39,325 nucleotides of DNA from an uncultured Bacteroidales bacterium (GCA_905234455.1 CAJOIH010000014.1:1-39325); one strand, 5' to 3'; positions 15,648 to 25,711 are shown, numbered from the stretch's first letter. Notes: generated by a model from the letters alone, not told the origin. A program made the numbers and translations.

Positions 15648-17566
15648 CCCGTTTTTTGCGTTTTTTGTCGGCTTTGTTGTTTGGCGTGGTCTGCCTTTCG
15701 CTCCATGCCCAGGATACGATCACACTCAATGTGGTTGACGTGACCGCCGACCTGCTGAAAGCGCAGCCGTTGAATCCTCTGGTGATGAAGAAAGTCGACT
15801 CGCTGGTGCTTGAAGCAAAAAGTACATCGACGCTTTCGGAATTATTAATTCAACATAGTCCGGTGTTTATCAAGACTTACGGACCCGGCGGTATTTCCAC
15901 AGCTTCGTTCCGTGGTACCACTGCAAGTCATACCCTGGTGCTTTGGAATGGCTTCCAGTTGAATGCCCCAAGTTTGGGACAGGTCGACTTCAGCACCATC
16001 CCTGTGTTTTTGGCTGACGACATCGACTTGAAGTGGGGGAGTGGTACCTCAAACAACAGCGGGGGACTGGGCGGTTCGGTCAACATCGACAGCAAGAACA
16101 CCTTTGGCAAAGGACTCATTCTCGATCTAAAGCAAACCTATGGCAGCTTCAACACCTGGGGCAGTTTTGTCACGGCCGGCTACAGCTGGAAAAAAGCGGC
16201 GTTCCGGATAAAAGCCTATCGCAACTCCTCCGACAACGACTTCGAATACTACAATAGCGCATTATTGCCTCCTAAGAGCATGAAACAACAGAATGCCGAC
16301 TTCGTCGACTATGGCGTGATGCCTGAGTTGAGTGTGATGTTAAAGCACGGCATCCTGTCACTCACCTCATGGAATCAATGGAACAACCGCAATTTGCCGC
16401 CCATCATGCCCAACGTGGTCAATGTGAATACGGAGGAATGGACTCGTGACAACTTCTCGCGCAACATGTTGTCATACAAGCTGTTCTGGTCTACGGGCAA
16501 CCTTCAGTTGAAGTCGGCAGCCTTCATCGAAAACCAGCATTATTTCCTTCAAACCCGCTCACCTCTCAATCCTGACGTTGTCGTTACCAGCATCAACTCC
16601 ATCAACGATGCCATTGTCCTTCACCAGATTGCCAATGTGGAGCAGCAACTCTACGCCTCCTGGAAACTCAAGGGGAAGCTCCAATGGGATCGCGAGCAGG
16701 TCAACTCGAACAATTATGCCGACACCAAGCGGCGCAACATGGTCAGCACCTACGTCGCTGTGGAGGGCAATCCCTTCAATAACGCCGATTTGGCTGTGAC
16801 CGCCCGTTACGACATTGTCGATGCCAAGTCGATGGGCGTGTTTCCCACGGCCACCTTCTCGTACCATTTCCCAGTGGGCTTGGGTGTGACTTTGGGTTAC
16901 AGCCACAACTACCGTAACCCTTCGTTGAACGATCTCTACTGGTATCCTGGTGGCAACCCCGACCTTTTGCCTGAGGATGGCCGCACGGTGGACCTGGCTT
17001 TCAACTATCGTCTCAACCAAGGAGGCCTGAAGCTCGACGTTCGCACTGGAGCCTACGCTTCCAAGGTGAAAAACTGGATTCAGTGGGTGCCTACCTCGTA
17101 CCGTTACTGGGTGCCTCAGAACGTAGCCAAAGTATTTGCCCGAGGCATTGAGAATCACATCGACTTACACTATTCTTACGGGGATTGGAAGTATAGTCTC
17201 TCGGGCAACTACGTGTTTACCTTCACCACCGACGAGAGTGAGAACGCCCAGTCGTACGGCAACCTCGGCAAACAACTCATCTACATTCCCCGTCATCACG
17301 GCAACCTGTTTGCCAACGTCCGGTGGACGACCTGGGACCTTAGCTACACACTGGAGGTCACTGGGCTACGCAACACTTCCTACGCCGACTTCTATGCCTT
17401 CGACCTGCCCGCCTATGTGTTGCACCACGTGGCTCTCGGCAAGCAATGGCCTCATTTCCGCGTTGAACTGCGTTGTAACAACCTCACTAACAAGGATTAC
17501 CAAAACGTCTTATGGCGTCCGATGCCTGGAAGGAGTTTTGAGGTGATGTTGAATTATCGCTATTGA
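15644..17566 (+). CDS. TonB-dependent outer-membrane receptor, BtuB-like
   Basis: A 640-residue outer-membrane protein with a signal peptide (RFLRFLSALLFGVVCLSLHA). The plug domain follows: LSELLIQHSPVFIKTYGPGG, STASFRGTTASHTLVLWNG and GSGTSNNSGGLGGSVNI, the usual plug signature. The rest is an alternating-strand barrel ending in the aromatic MLNYRY needed for outer-membrane insertion. Its size and plug are closest to BtuB/Cir-type receptors without an N-terminal carboxypeptidase-like domain, so cobalamin or a similar cofactor is a reasonable guess, not a demonstrated substrate. No cobalamin riboswitch was found. The GTG start overlaps the upstream stop. Confidence 0.85.
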   Translation: MTRFLRFLSALLFGVVCLSLHAQDTITLNVVDVTADLLKAQPLNPLVMKKVDSLVLEAKSTSTLSELLIQHSPVFIKTYGPGGISTASFRGTTASHTLVLWNGFQLNAPSLGQVDFSTIPVFLADDIDLKWGSGTSNNSGGLGGSVNIDSKNTFGKGLILDLKQTYGSFNTWGSFVTAGYSWKKAAFRIKAYRNSSDNDFEYYNSALLPPKSMKQQNADFVDYGVMPELSVMLKHGILSLTSWNQWNNRNLPPIMPNVVNVNTEEWTRDNFSRNMLSYKLFWSTGNLQLKSAAFIENQHYFLQTRSPLNPDVVVTSINSINDAIVLHQIANVEQQLYASWKLKGKLQWDREQVNSNNYADTKRRNMVSTYVAVEGNPFNNADLAVTARYDIVDAKSMGVFPTATFSYHFPVGLGVTLGYSHNYRNPSLNDLYWYPGGNPDLLPEDGRTVDLAFNYRLNQGGLKLDVRTGAYASKVKNWIQWVPTSYRYWVPQNVAKVFARGIENHIDLHYSYGDWKYSLSGNYVFTFTTDESENAQSYGNLGKQLIYIPRHHGNLFANVRWTTWDLSYTLEVTGLRNTSYADFYAFDLPAYVLHHVALGKQWPHFRVELRCNNLTNKDYQNVLWRPMPGRSFEVMLNYRY

Positions 17567-17568
17567 TA

Positions 17569-17599
17569 TTTGTTTTTTCCATTTCTTTTTATACCTTTG
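17569..17599 (+). promoter_or_regulatory. Strong promoter-like site at the start of the 338-base non-coding stretch
   Basis: TTTG at 17569-17572 and TACCTTTG at 17592-17599 are 19 bases apart. The predicted transcript starts near 17605 and meets the terminator at 17637-17668, which gives a leader or small RNA of about 63 nt. Confidence 0.65.
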
Positions 17600-17636
17600 C
17601 ACCATCAATCCATTGCCCATCCAGGCTTTCTGTTAT

Positions 17637-17668
17637 GAGCCTCTTTAGGTAATGGGGGCTCTTTTTTT
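17637..17668 (+). terminator. Rho-independent terminator, possibly part of an attenuator
   Basis: GAGCCTC pairs with GGGGCTC (one G-U pair) around an 11-base loop, followed by seven T. Upstream CCATTGCC (17610-17617) can pair with GGTAATGG (17648-17655), and AGGCT (17623-17627) with AGCCT (17638-17642); both would compete with the terminator. It may simply end the TonB receptor operon. Confidence 0.75.
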
Positions 17669-17697
17669 GTGAGGCATTTGCCACCTTTGTTTTTGTA

Positions 17698-17821
17698 CTC
17701 TTTGAACCTGAGAAATTCAAAATTGCACAAACAGAAACAAAACAGAGGTAGATGCCCCCGCTGAAAAGCGGGGATATCTATGCTGTTTGTTCCTTGTGCA
17801 GGTTTCTCAGGACCTAAAGAG
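17698..17821 (+). ncRNA. Rod-shaped structured RNA, 6S-like candidate
   Basis: This 124-base segment folds on itself along its whole length. The paired blocks from the outside in are CTCTTT/AAAGAG, CCTGAGAAA/TTTCTCAGG, TGCACAA/TTGTGCA, AACAAAACAG/CTGTTTGTT (one bulged A), TAGAT/ATCTA and CCCCGCT/AGCGGGG, capped by a GAAA tetraloop. All larger bulges (about 7 and 5 bases) are on the 5' side. A long irregular hairpin with one-sided bulges recalls 6S RNA and the Bacteroidales-1 type RNAs; the identification is inferred from shape alone. The orientation is assumed from the GAAA loop and the flanking promoter and terminator. No open frame of note lies here. Confidence 0.5.
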
Positions 17822-17824
17822 TGG

Positions 17825-17854
17825 AGCGGCAACAAAAGATACCCCGCTTTCTTT
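17825..17854 (+). terminator. Weak terminator-like hairpin after the rod RNA
   Basis: AGCGG pairs with CCGCT around a 14-base loop and is followed by TTTCTTT. It may mark the 3' end of the rod-shaped RNA. Confidence 0.4.
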
Positions 17855-17904
17855 ATCGAAGGTAACAAAAAACAGGGAATGTTTCATTTTTTAAAGATAT
17901 TTTT

Positions 17905-19326
17905 ATGAAAAAAAGATTGCTGCTTTGTTTGATGCTGAGTGGTTTTGTGTTGGTGGCGATGGCACAAGTGCCTCCCATTGCACATATCGAGGCAAACAAT
18001 GTGCGTGGAGTCATCCTTGGTGACGGCACGGCTTTTTTGAATTGGCCTGAAAACTACGGCGTTCTTCAACCCAATCCCTGTCCTACCTGGGAAGTGCCTG
18101 CCGGTAGCGGCAAGTCCACCATCTTCCAGAAAGCATTGTGGTTTGGTGGTCTTGATGCCGCCGATAGCCTTCATCTGGCAGCGATGCGGTATGGTCAGGG
18201 TCATTACCTGAGCGGTGGGCAGGATTTCTGGGCAGGCCCGTTGAAAACCACCGACGCCTCCATCGATTTGATGACCGCTTTGAAGTATCACCATGTGTGG
18301 AGCCTAACACGGGCTGAAATCGAGCAGTTTAAAACCAACTTCAACAACCCTTCCTATCCGGTTCCCGAAGATATCCTTTCCTGGCCGGCCCACGGTGAGG
18401 GTGATTATGCCCATGACCTGGCTCCTTATATTGATGTGAATAACGACGGCCGATATAACCCAGCCGACGGTGACTATCCCGACATCAAAGGCGACCAATG
18501 CCTGTTCTTCATCTTTAACGACAGCTATAAGGAACATGGCGAATCCTTTGGTGGAAAGCTTGGCCTCGAGGTGCATGTCATGGTGTATGCCTTTGAGGAT
18601 CCTTTCGATGAGGCACTCAATAATACCGTTTTCACCCATTTTGAGTTCTTCAACCGCTCCTCCAACGATTACCATGACGTTTACCTGGGCCTGTGGTTCG
18701 ACTGGGATCTCGGTTACGCCAACGATGATTACGTGGGTTGCGATGTGCAACGCAACTCATGCTTTGTATACAATGGCATGTCTTTCGATGGCAGTGGCGA
18801 ACCCACTTCCTATGGCGATAATCCTCCTTCACAAGTCGCGACCGTGCTCTCCGGCCCGGAGGGCAAAAGGATGACGGGATTCTTGTACCATAACAATGAT
18901 AATTCCGCGATCGGTGATCCGGAAAATGCACCGGATTATTACAACCTTCTTCAAGCCCGCTGGAAAGACGGCTCCCATCTCCAGTACGGCGGCATCGGCT
19001 ATCCCGGCATAGAAGGAACTGTCGGACCTGACTGCAATTATATGTTCCCGGGAGACTCCGACCCCGATAATTTGGGAACCAACGGCATTGCCCCCAACGA
19101 GGGATACAACACCAATGGCAAGTATTGGACGGAAGAAACCACTGGGAACCAACCGAGCGATCGCCGCGGATTGGCCATGGTGGGCCCCTTCCGCTTCCCG
19201 GCAGGCGGCAAACAGGAACTGGATTATGCTGAAATCACCGTCTGGAAAGGCAGCGCAGCATCGGCGAAAGACCGTATCGGTGAATTTGTTGACCACATTA
19301 CCTCTTTGTTCAACAGTTTTAAATAA
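17905..19326 (+). CDS. Large secreted protein of unknown function, calcium-site motif, no sorting domain
   Basis: A 473-residue protein with a signal peptide (MKKRLLLCLMLSGFVLVAMA). The segment TIFQKALWFGGLDAADSLHL followed by YLSGGQDFWAGPL is a pattern I recognise from many uncharacterised secreted Bacteroidota proteins. YIDVNNDGRYNPADGDYPD looks like a calcium-binding loop of the dockerin/EF-hand type. The middle holds aromatic strand-rich sequence (NTVFTHFEFFNRSSNDYHDV). Relatives usually end in a T9SS sorting domain, but this protein stops at SLFNSFK without one. The next gene, 8 bases later, does carry one, so the two may form a secreted pair. No promoter box lies in the 50 bases upstream. 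Confidence 0.75.
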   Translation: MKKRLLLCLMLSGFVLVAMAQVPPIAHIEANNVRGVILGDGTAFLNWPENYGVLQPNPCPTWEVPAGSGKSTIFQKALWFGGLDAADSLHLAAMRYGQGHYLSGGQDFWAGPLKTTDASIDLMTALKYHHVWSLTRAEIEQFKTNFNNPSYPVPEDILSWPAHGEGDYAHDLAPYIDVNNDGRYNPADGDYPDIKGDQCLFFIFNDSYKEHGESFGGKLGLEVHVMVYAFEDPFDEALNNTVFTHFEFFNRSSNDYHDVYLGLWFDWDLGYANDDYVGCDVQRNSCFVYNGMSFDGSGEPTSYGDNPPSQVATVLSGPEGKRMTGFLYHNNDNSAIGDPENAPDYYNLLQARWKDGSHLQYGGIGYPGIEGTVGPDCNYMFPGDSDPDNLGTNGIAPNEGYNTNGKYWTEETTGNQPSDRRGLAMVGPFRFPAGGKQELDYAEITVWKGSAASAKDRIGEFVDHITSLFNSFK

Positions 19327-19334
19327 GTATTGCC

Positions 19335-20735
19335 ATGAAAAAGACTTTGATGATCGTAATTCTTCTGTTGACAGGAGTGTTTGCCCAAGCCCAAAGCGTT
19401 TGGGATGGCTCAAGAGCGTTGTGGACCCGTGGCACAGGTAGTCAAGACGACCCGTTCCTCATTGAATCAGCCGCCCATCTGGCCTATCTCTCTTATATGG
19501 TTGGTAAAGGATTCAATACCAGCGGATTGTATTTCAGGCTAACCACTGATATCGATCTGAACGGCAACGAGGACCAGCAGTGGATTCCCATCGGACTGTT
19601 GGGTGATGCCTATTATGAGGACGGTTGCGAACGAAATGCCGTTCCGGTCTGTCTCGCTGATCGTACTGATTTGTATTTTAAAGGGCATTTCGACGGTGAC
19701 AACCACTGCATTTTCAACCTGTATATCAATAAAGACAGAGGCGTGGTGGGCCTATTCGGAATGTTGGGCGATAGCGGCGACCCTGAAAACCCGACCGTGG
19801 TGGAGAACCTGTTCCTTATGAGTGGTTATGTCAAAGGCTTGACAAGTGGTGGAATCGCTGGAAAGGGAGTGTCGCGCAACTGTTTGATATCCCGTTGTTT
19901 GAATGGTGCTATGATTGAAGGCAATACCGCAGGGGGTATCGTGGGTGGTACTGCCGATAGAGTCTATAACTGCAATAACATAGGATCTGTCTACGGATCG
20001 TCATGCGTTGGTGGTATTGTAGGAGAAACAGTCAACGAAATAATTGAATGTTTCAACACTGGAGCTGTTTCGGGTCAGGGGATTGGAGGCGGATTGCTCG
20101 GTGGCGGCCTGGCCATGAGGAATGTCAGGCTGGAAAACTGCTATAACTCAGGCGAAGTCTCGGTGACTGGAACCATGGCTCCCAACAATATTCCCCAGAG
20201 CCCTGTCGGTGGTCTGGTGGGCATCGCTTGGTTGGGTGGCAACAATGCTTTGACCAACAGCTACAACAGCGGAACCGTTACTGCCGAAGTTGTTGAGCCT
20301 GGCGCATTGGTGGGTTCCTTCAAAGGAGAAGTGACCAACAGCTATTACCTCAATACCTGCGGAGGGACAGGCGAAGGTGAACCTAGGACCGCCGAGGAGA
20401 TGCGCGACCTCGCTTTTGTGAATGTCCTCAACTTTGAAACTGACGTATGGTGTGCAGATACCCTCAATAGTAACGATGGTTATCCTATCCTGGGAGCCAA
20501 CAACCTTTCAGTGGGCGAACAAACCCTGATGACGCTGAAAGTCTACCCCAATCCCACCAACGGTGCCTTTGCCGTGGAAGGAACGGGCTCCCTCCAGGTG
20601 TTTGATGTCCTGGGCCAACTTGTAAGGGTTTTGGAGATTCATGAGAAAGCCACCTTGGAATTGCCACAAGGGATGTATTTCATACGTCTCGACAGTGAAA
20701 ATGACACGAAGTTGGCAAAACTGGTAGTCAGGTAA
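19335..20735 (+). CDS. T9SS-secreted GLUG-repeat surface protein
   Basis: A 466-residue protein with a signal peptide (MKKTLMIVILLLTGVFAQAQ). After DDPFLIESAAHLAYLS and YFRLTTDIDLNG it shows a series of GLUG-type repeats: GVVGLFGMLG, TSGGIAGKG, TAGGIVGG, CVGGIVGE, IGGGLLGGG and VGGLVGIAW. These are expected to build a beta-helix on the cell surface. The end is a T9SS type A sorting domain: VYPNPTNGAFAVEG, LQVFDVLGQLVR, LPQGMYFIRL and the final KLAKLVVR. It follows the previous secreted protein gene by 8 bases and is likely in the same operon. The surface role is probably adhesion or binding, with the ligand unknown. Confidence 0.87.
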   Translation: MKKTLMIVILLLTGVFAQAQSVWDGSRALWTRGTGSQDDPFLIESAAHLAYLSYMVGKGFNTSGLYFRLTTDIDLNGNEDQQWIPIGLLGDAYYEDGCERNAVPVCLADRTDLYFKGHFDGDNHCIFNLYINKDRGVVGLFGMLGDSGDPENPTVVENLFLMSGYVKGLTSGGIAGKGVSRNCLISRCLNGAMIEGNTAGGIVGGTADRVYNCNNIGSVYGSSCVGGIVGETVNEIIECFNTGAVSGQGIGGGLLGGGLAMRNVRLENCYNSGEVSVTGTMAPNNIPQSPVGGLVGIAWLGGNNALTNSYNSGTVTAEVVEPGALVGSFKGEVTNSYYLNTCGGTGEGEPRTAEEMRDLAFVNVLNFETDVWCADTLNSNDGYPILGANNLSVGEQTLMTLKVYPNPTNGAFAVEGTGSLQVFDVLGQLVRVLEIHEKATLELPQGMYFIRLDSENDTKLAKLVVR

Positions 20736-20746
20736 ATAAAAAACTG

Positions 20747-20754
20747 TATCTTTG
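20747..20754 (+). promoter_or_regulatory. TAnnTTTG box of the ahcY operon
   Basis: TATCTTTG, 26 bases before the ahcY ATG and 11 bases after the previous stop. The upstream element is not clear. Confidence 0.7.
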
Positions 20755-20780
20755 CAAGTTATTATCAACCTAATCGAAAC

Positions 20781-22211
<1,431 letters not shown>

Positions 22212-22213
22212 CG

Positions 22214-23332
22214 ATGCGGATCGCCGTCAATACACGGTTGCTGCTGAAAGGCAAGCTGGAAGGCATCGGGTGGGTGACCTTCGAGACGCTGAAGCGTATC
22301 GTGCTGGCCCATCCGGAGGTGGAGTTCTATTTCATCTTCGACCGCCAGCCCAATCCCATGTTCCTTTTTGCCGACAATGTGAAGCCGGTAGTGCTGTTCC
22401 CGCAAGCTCGACATCCCTTCCTTTTCGTCTGGTTCTTTGAGCTTTCGTTGCCCCGTGCATTGAGGAAGATCAAAGCCGACCTGTTCTATTCACCCGACGG
22501 CTATCTGAGCTTGCGCACTAAGGTGCCGCAAGTGGTGGAATTCCATGACCTGAATTTTGAGCATTTTCCCGGCGACATGCCCAAGATCCACCTTTGGCAT
22601 TACAAGAAGTTCTTCCCTAAGTTCGCTCAAAAAGCCAAGCGGATCGTGACCGTCTCTGAATTCTCCAAGCAGGATATCGTGGAATGCTATGGCGTCGATC
22701 CTCAGAAAATTGTCGTGGCCTACAACGGCGTGAACGAAATCTTCAAGCCTTTGTCGGAAAAGGAGCAGTCGGTGGTAAAAGCGCATTACAGCTTCGGCCA
22801 TCCCTATTTCATGTTTGTTGGCTCCTTGCATCCCCGTAAGAACCTCGCCCGTTTGTTTACGGCCTTCGATAGGTTCAAGCAACGCTGTAAGAACGACGTG
22901 AAGCTGGTGATTGTAGGGGAGAAGCGGTGGTGGACCGAGCCGATACAACAGGCTTACGATGCCATGAGCTGCAAGGACGACGTGGTGTTTGCCGGCCGTC
23001 TGAGCGCTGAGGATCTCCATAAGGTGACCGCAGCGGCTTTGGCATCGGTTTACGTTTCCTACTTCGAAGGTTTCGGTATTCCCATCTTGGAGGCCTTCCG
23101 ATGCGACACCCCGGTCATCACCTCCAACGTGACCTCTATGCCTGAGGTGGCCGGTGATGCAGCCCTTCTTGTCGATCCCTTCAACGAAGACGCCATCGCC
23201 GACGCCATGGTTCAGGTCCTCGACCCCGAAATCCGTAAGGAGTTGATCGAAAAAGGTCGTGTGAGAGTTCGGGATTTCTCTTGGGACCAAACCGCCAATA
23301 AGATTTGGAATACTATAGAAAAGACAATATAA
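22214..23332 (+). CDS. GT4-type glycosyltransferase (group 1 family)
   Basis: A 372-residue cytoplasmic or membrane-associated sugar transferase with two Rossmann-like halves (GT-B fold). The C-terminal half has FVGSLHPRKNLARL, and the signature SYFEGFGIPILEAFRCDTPV includes the E-x7-E motif that binds the sugar-nucleotide donor. ITSNVTSMPEVAGDAALLVDP follows as expected. It probably adds a mannose-like or other hexose to a surface glycan, but donor and acceptor cannot be read from the sequence. It starts 2 bases after the ahcY stop and ends 2 bases before purD. An isolated glycosyltransferase inside a nucleotide and methyl-cycle operon is unusual but not rare in Bacteroidota. Confidence 0.92.
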   Translation: MRIAVNTRLLLKGKLEGIGWVTFETLKRIVLAHPEVEFYFIFDRQPNPMFLFADNVKPVVLFPQARHPFLFVWFFELSLPRALRKIKADLFYSPDGYLSLRTKVPQVVEFHDLNFEHFPGDMPKIHLWHYKKFFPKFAQKAKRIVTVSEFSKQDIVECYGVDPQKIVVAYNGVNEIFKPLSEKEQSVVKAHYSFGHPYFMFVGSLHPRKNLARLFTAFDRFKQRCKNDVKLVIVGEKRWWTEPIQQAYDAMSCKDDVVFAGRLSAEDLHKVTAAALASVYVSYFEGFGIPILEAFRCDTPVITSNVTSMPEVAGDAALLVDPFNEDAIADAMVQVLDPEIRKELIEKGRVRVRDFSWDQTANKIWNTIEKTI

Positions 23333-23334
23333 AC

Positions 23335-24711
23335 ATGGAAAATATTATAATGTATCCCGGTGATACCTCCAAAGAGGCGGTCGATTGGAAAGCCATCCAA
23401 GGCCAGCATTTGACAGCTGTCGTTCGCAACATACTGGTTCTAGGATCAGGCGGTCGCGAGCATGCCTTGGCATGGAAACTCGCCCAAGGCGAAGGTGCCC
23501 ACGTGTTCATCGCCCCTGGCAATGCCGGCACAGCCGAGGTCGGTACCAACGTCAACATCAAAGTCGGCGACTTTGAGGGGATACGGAAATTCTGTCTTGA
23601 CAACGAAATCGGTCTGGTGGTGGTCGGTCCCGAGCAACCCCTCGTGGATGGCATTGTCGATTATTTCAAAGGCGATGCCCAGTTGCAGAAGATACGGATC
23701 ATCGGTCCCGACAGGCAAGGTGCCCAATTGGAAGGCAGCAAGGCCTACGCCAAGGAGTTCATGGCCCGCAACGGCATCCCCACCGCACGTTGTCTGACGG
23801 TGAACCAAACCAACCTCGCCCAAGGTGAGGCTTTTCTGAGATCCTTGAAAGCCCCTTACGTGCTCAAAGCCGATGGCCTTGCAGCCGGCAAGGGCGTGCT
23901 TATTTTGGATACGCTGGAAGAAGCTGTGAACGAGCTTGGCAACATGCTTGGCGGCAAGTTTGGCGAAGCCTCTGCCACTGTGGTCATCGAAGAGTTTCTG
24001 AGTGGCATCGAGTGCTCAGTGTTTGTGCTGACGGATGGCGAGCATTACGTGTTGCTCCCTGAGGCCAAAGACTACAAGCGCATCGGTGACGGCGACAAGG
24101 GATTGAACACCGGTGGCATGGGTGCTGTCTCTCCAGTGCCGTTTTGCACCCCTGAGTTCCTTCAGAAAGTGGAAGACCGCATCGTGAAGCCAACCTTGAA
24201 AGGCCTCCAAGCCGAAGGTATCGAATACAAAGGTTTTATTTTCCTGGGTTTGATGAACTGTGGTGGCGATCCGTACGTGATTGAATACAACGTCCGTATG
24301 GGCGACCCCGAGACCGAGGCCGTAATGACCCGCATCGAGGGCGACTTCGCCGACTTGCTCTACGCCTGCGCCGATGGTTGCCTCGACAAGGTGCATTATG
24401 CCCAAAGTCCCCGCACCGCCCTCACCGTGATGCTGGTCTCCGGCGGTTATCCTGAGGCCTACCAAAAAGGCAAGGTGATGACAGGGATGGGACTTTTGAA
24501 AGACTGTGTGGCATTCCATGCGGGTACTGCCTTCAACGCCGAAGGACAAACCATCACCGCGGGTGGTCGTGTTATTGCCGTCACTGCCCTGGGCGACAGC
24601 ATCACCGAAGCCCGCGCCAAAGCCTACGAGAACGTCGTCAAAATACAATTCGAAGGCGAAAACCATCGCAATGACATCGGTTTAGACCTACTCCTCACTT
24701 CTAACTCCTAA
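23335..24711 (+). CDS. purD: Phosphoribosylamine-glycine ligase, with N-terminal extension
   Basis: A 458-residue ATP-grasp enzyme of purine synthesis that joins glycine to phosphoribosylamine to make GAR. Clear family blocks are NILVLGSGGREHALAWKL, GPEQPLVDGI, YVLKADGLAAGKGV, GMGAVSP and YNVRMGDPETEAV. Most PurD proteins start right at MNILVLGSGG. Here about 32 extra residues (MENIIMYPGDTSKEAVDWKA and on) precede that block, and no ATG exists closer to it. The ATG at 23335 is 2 bases after the previous stop; a TTG at 23305 would lengthen it further and overlap the glycosyltransferase. The end of the gene is written by a 7-base tandem repeat that also contains its stop codon. Confidence 0.95.
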   Translation: MENIIMYPGDTSKEAVDWKAIQGQHLTAVVRNILVLGSGGREHALAWKLAQGEGAHVFIAPGNAGTAEVGTNVNIKVGDFEGIRKFCLDNEIGLVVVGPEQPLVDGIVDYFKGDAQLQKIRIIGPDRQGAQLEGSKAYAKEFMARNGIPTARCLTVNQTNLAQGEAFLRSLKAPYVLKADGLAAGKGVLILDTLEEAVNELGNMLGGKFGEASATVVIEEFLSGIECSVFVLTDGEHYVLLPEAKDYKRIGDGDKGLNTGGMGAVSPVPFCTPEFLQKVEDRIVKPTLKGLQAEGIEYKGFIFLGLMNCGGDPYVIEYNVRMGDPETEAVMTRIEGDFADLLYACADGCLDKVHYAQSPRTALTVMLVSGGYPEAYQKGKVMTGMGLLKDCVAFHAGTAFNAEGQTITAGGRVIAVTALGDSITEARAKAYENVVKIQFEGENHRNDIGLDLLLTSNS

Positions 24712-24722
24712 CTCCTCACTCC
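24688..24722 (+). repeat. Five-copy 7-base tandem repeat spanning the purD stop
   Basis: Units CTACTCC, TCACTTC, TAACTCC, TAACTCC and TCACTCC. The unit length is not a multiple of three, so loss or gain of a copy would change the last residues of PurD and the spacing to the next gene. Confidence 0.8.
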
Positions 24723-24724
24723 CT

Positions 24725-25708
24725 TTGATCAAGTTTTTCCGCAATAGCTATCTCATCCAATACCTGGCCATCGCCCTCTTGGTCATCGCGTTGTGGATCC
24801 CCTCGTTCATCACGGGTAACGTCGATCCCGCCTATCGCACAGGGGTAACTCCTTTGTATAACATGGTGGCCAACATCTTGGACTTTTGGCCCCCAGCCAT
24901 GCTCATTTTCTCGATGCTGTTGATAGGCTTCGAGTCCTTGTTCTTCAACTCCATCTTGACTTCCAACCAAGTCATCGGAAGAGTGCATACGCTTGGTGCG
25001 GTGACGTTCCTGCTGATGCTGAACATGATGCCTGTGCAAACCACTTTCTATCCCTTCCTGCTCTCATCGGTGTTCCTGCTGATGTTCATCCACACGATGT
25101 TCGCCATCTACCAAACACCCCGTCCTGAGCTTTATCTGCTCAACGCAGGTTTCTACATCTCGTTTGCGAGCATGTGTTGGCTTCCTTCACTGTTGCTCGC
25201 CGTTTGGGGCATCATTGGCCTGAGCATTATTCACAAGGGGTCTGTACGGTTTCATGTCATTCCTTTTGTCGGCCTTTTGCTGCCCTATTTCTTCTATTTC
25301 TCTGCCCATTTCGTCATGGGCGACCTTTTGCAGGTTTGGCAAGCCTATGGCGATTATTTCAGCAGTCTAAGGCTAACGGTTGGTGGTTTCAGCTGGCCGA
25401 CGATCGCCTTGTTGGGTTTTTTGGTATTGGTGCTGTTTGTGCCCTTGGTGATGTCGCACCACTTTAACCTGGAGCGCTCGGTGGCGGTGCGCACCAAGAT
25501 TGCTATGACCTACAACCTATTGCTGTTGGGCATCTTCTTGCTGTTCATCGGCGGCGATCCCATGCAGTCCGGAGTGATCTTCCTGGCACTGAGCATCTTG
25601 TTCTCCTACTATCTGGCCTATATCGAACGGCTGAAGTGGGCGAACATTACTTTTGTCATTTTGTTGTTGGCTGTGTTGGCCTCTCATTACGTTCCCCTTT
25701 TCATCTAA
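24725..25708 (+). CDS. Uncharacterised polytopic membrane protein (DUF6427-like)
   Basis: A 327-residue integral membrane protein with about nine or ten hydrophobic segments spread over its whole length, for example YLAIALLVIALWIPSF, AMLIFSMLLIGFE and FVILLLAVLASHYVPLF. The start is TTG at 24725 (MIKFFRNSYLIQYL), 13 bases after the purD stop; no ATG occurs before the first membrane segment. Proteins of this kind are common in Bacteroidota and are usually left as DUF6427, which I suggest with low confidence. It is part of the ahcY-GT-purD-rnhB operon. No active-site motif is visible. Confidence 0.7.
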   Translation: MIKFFRNSYLIQYLAIALLVIALWIPSFITGNVDPAYRTGVTPLYNMVANILDFWPPAMLIFSMLLIGFESLFFNSILTSNQVIGRVHTLGAVTFLLMLNMMPVQTTFYPFLLSSVFLLMFIHTMFAIYQTPRPELYLLNAGFYISFASMCWLPSLLLAVWGIIGLSIIHKGSVRFHVIPFVGLLLPYFFYFSAHFVMGDLLQVWQAYGDYFSSLRLTVGGFSWPTIALLGFLVLVLFVPLVMSHHFNLERSVAVRTKIAMTYNLLLLGIFLLFIGGDPMQSGVIFLALSILFSYYLAYIERLKWANITFVILLLAVLASHYVPLFI

Positions 25709-25711
25709 ACA

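Noticed and set aside
17698..17821. TPP or cobalamin riboswitch
   Set aside because: The fragment CTGAGA occurs in isolation, but the rest of the TPP consensus and the B12 box are absent; the fold is a simple rod.
24688..24722. CRISPR-like short repeat
   Set aside because: The units are 7 bases and contiguous, without spacers, so it is a simple tandem repeat.
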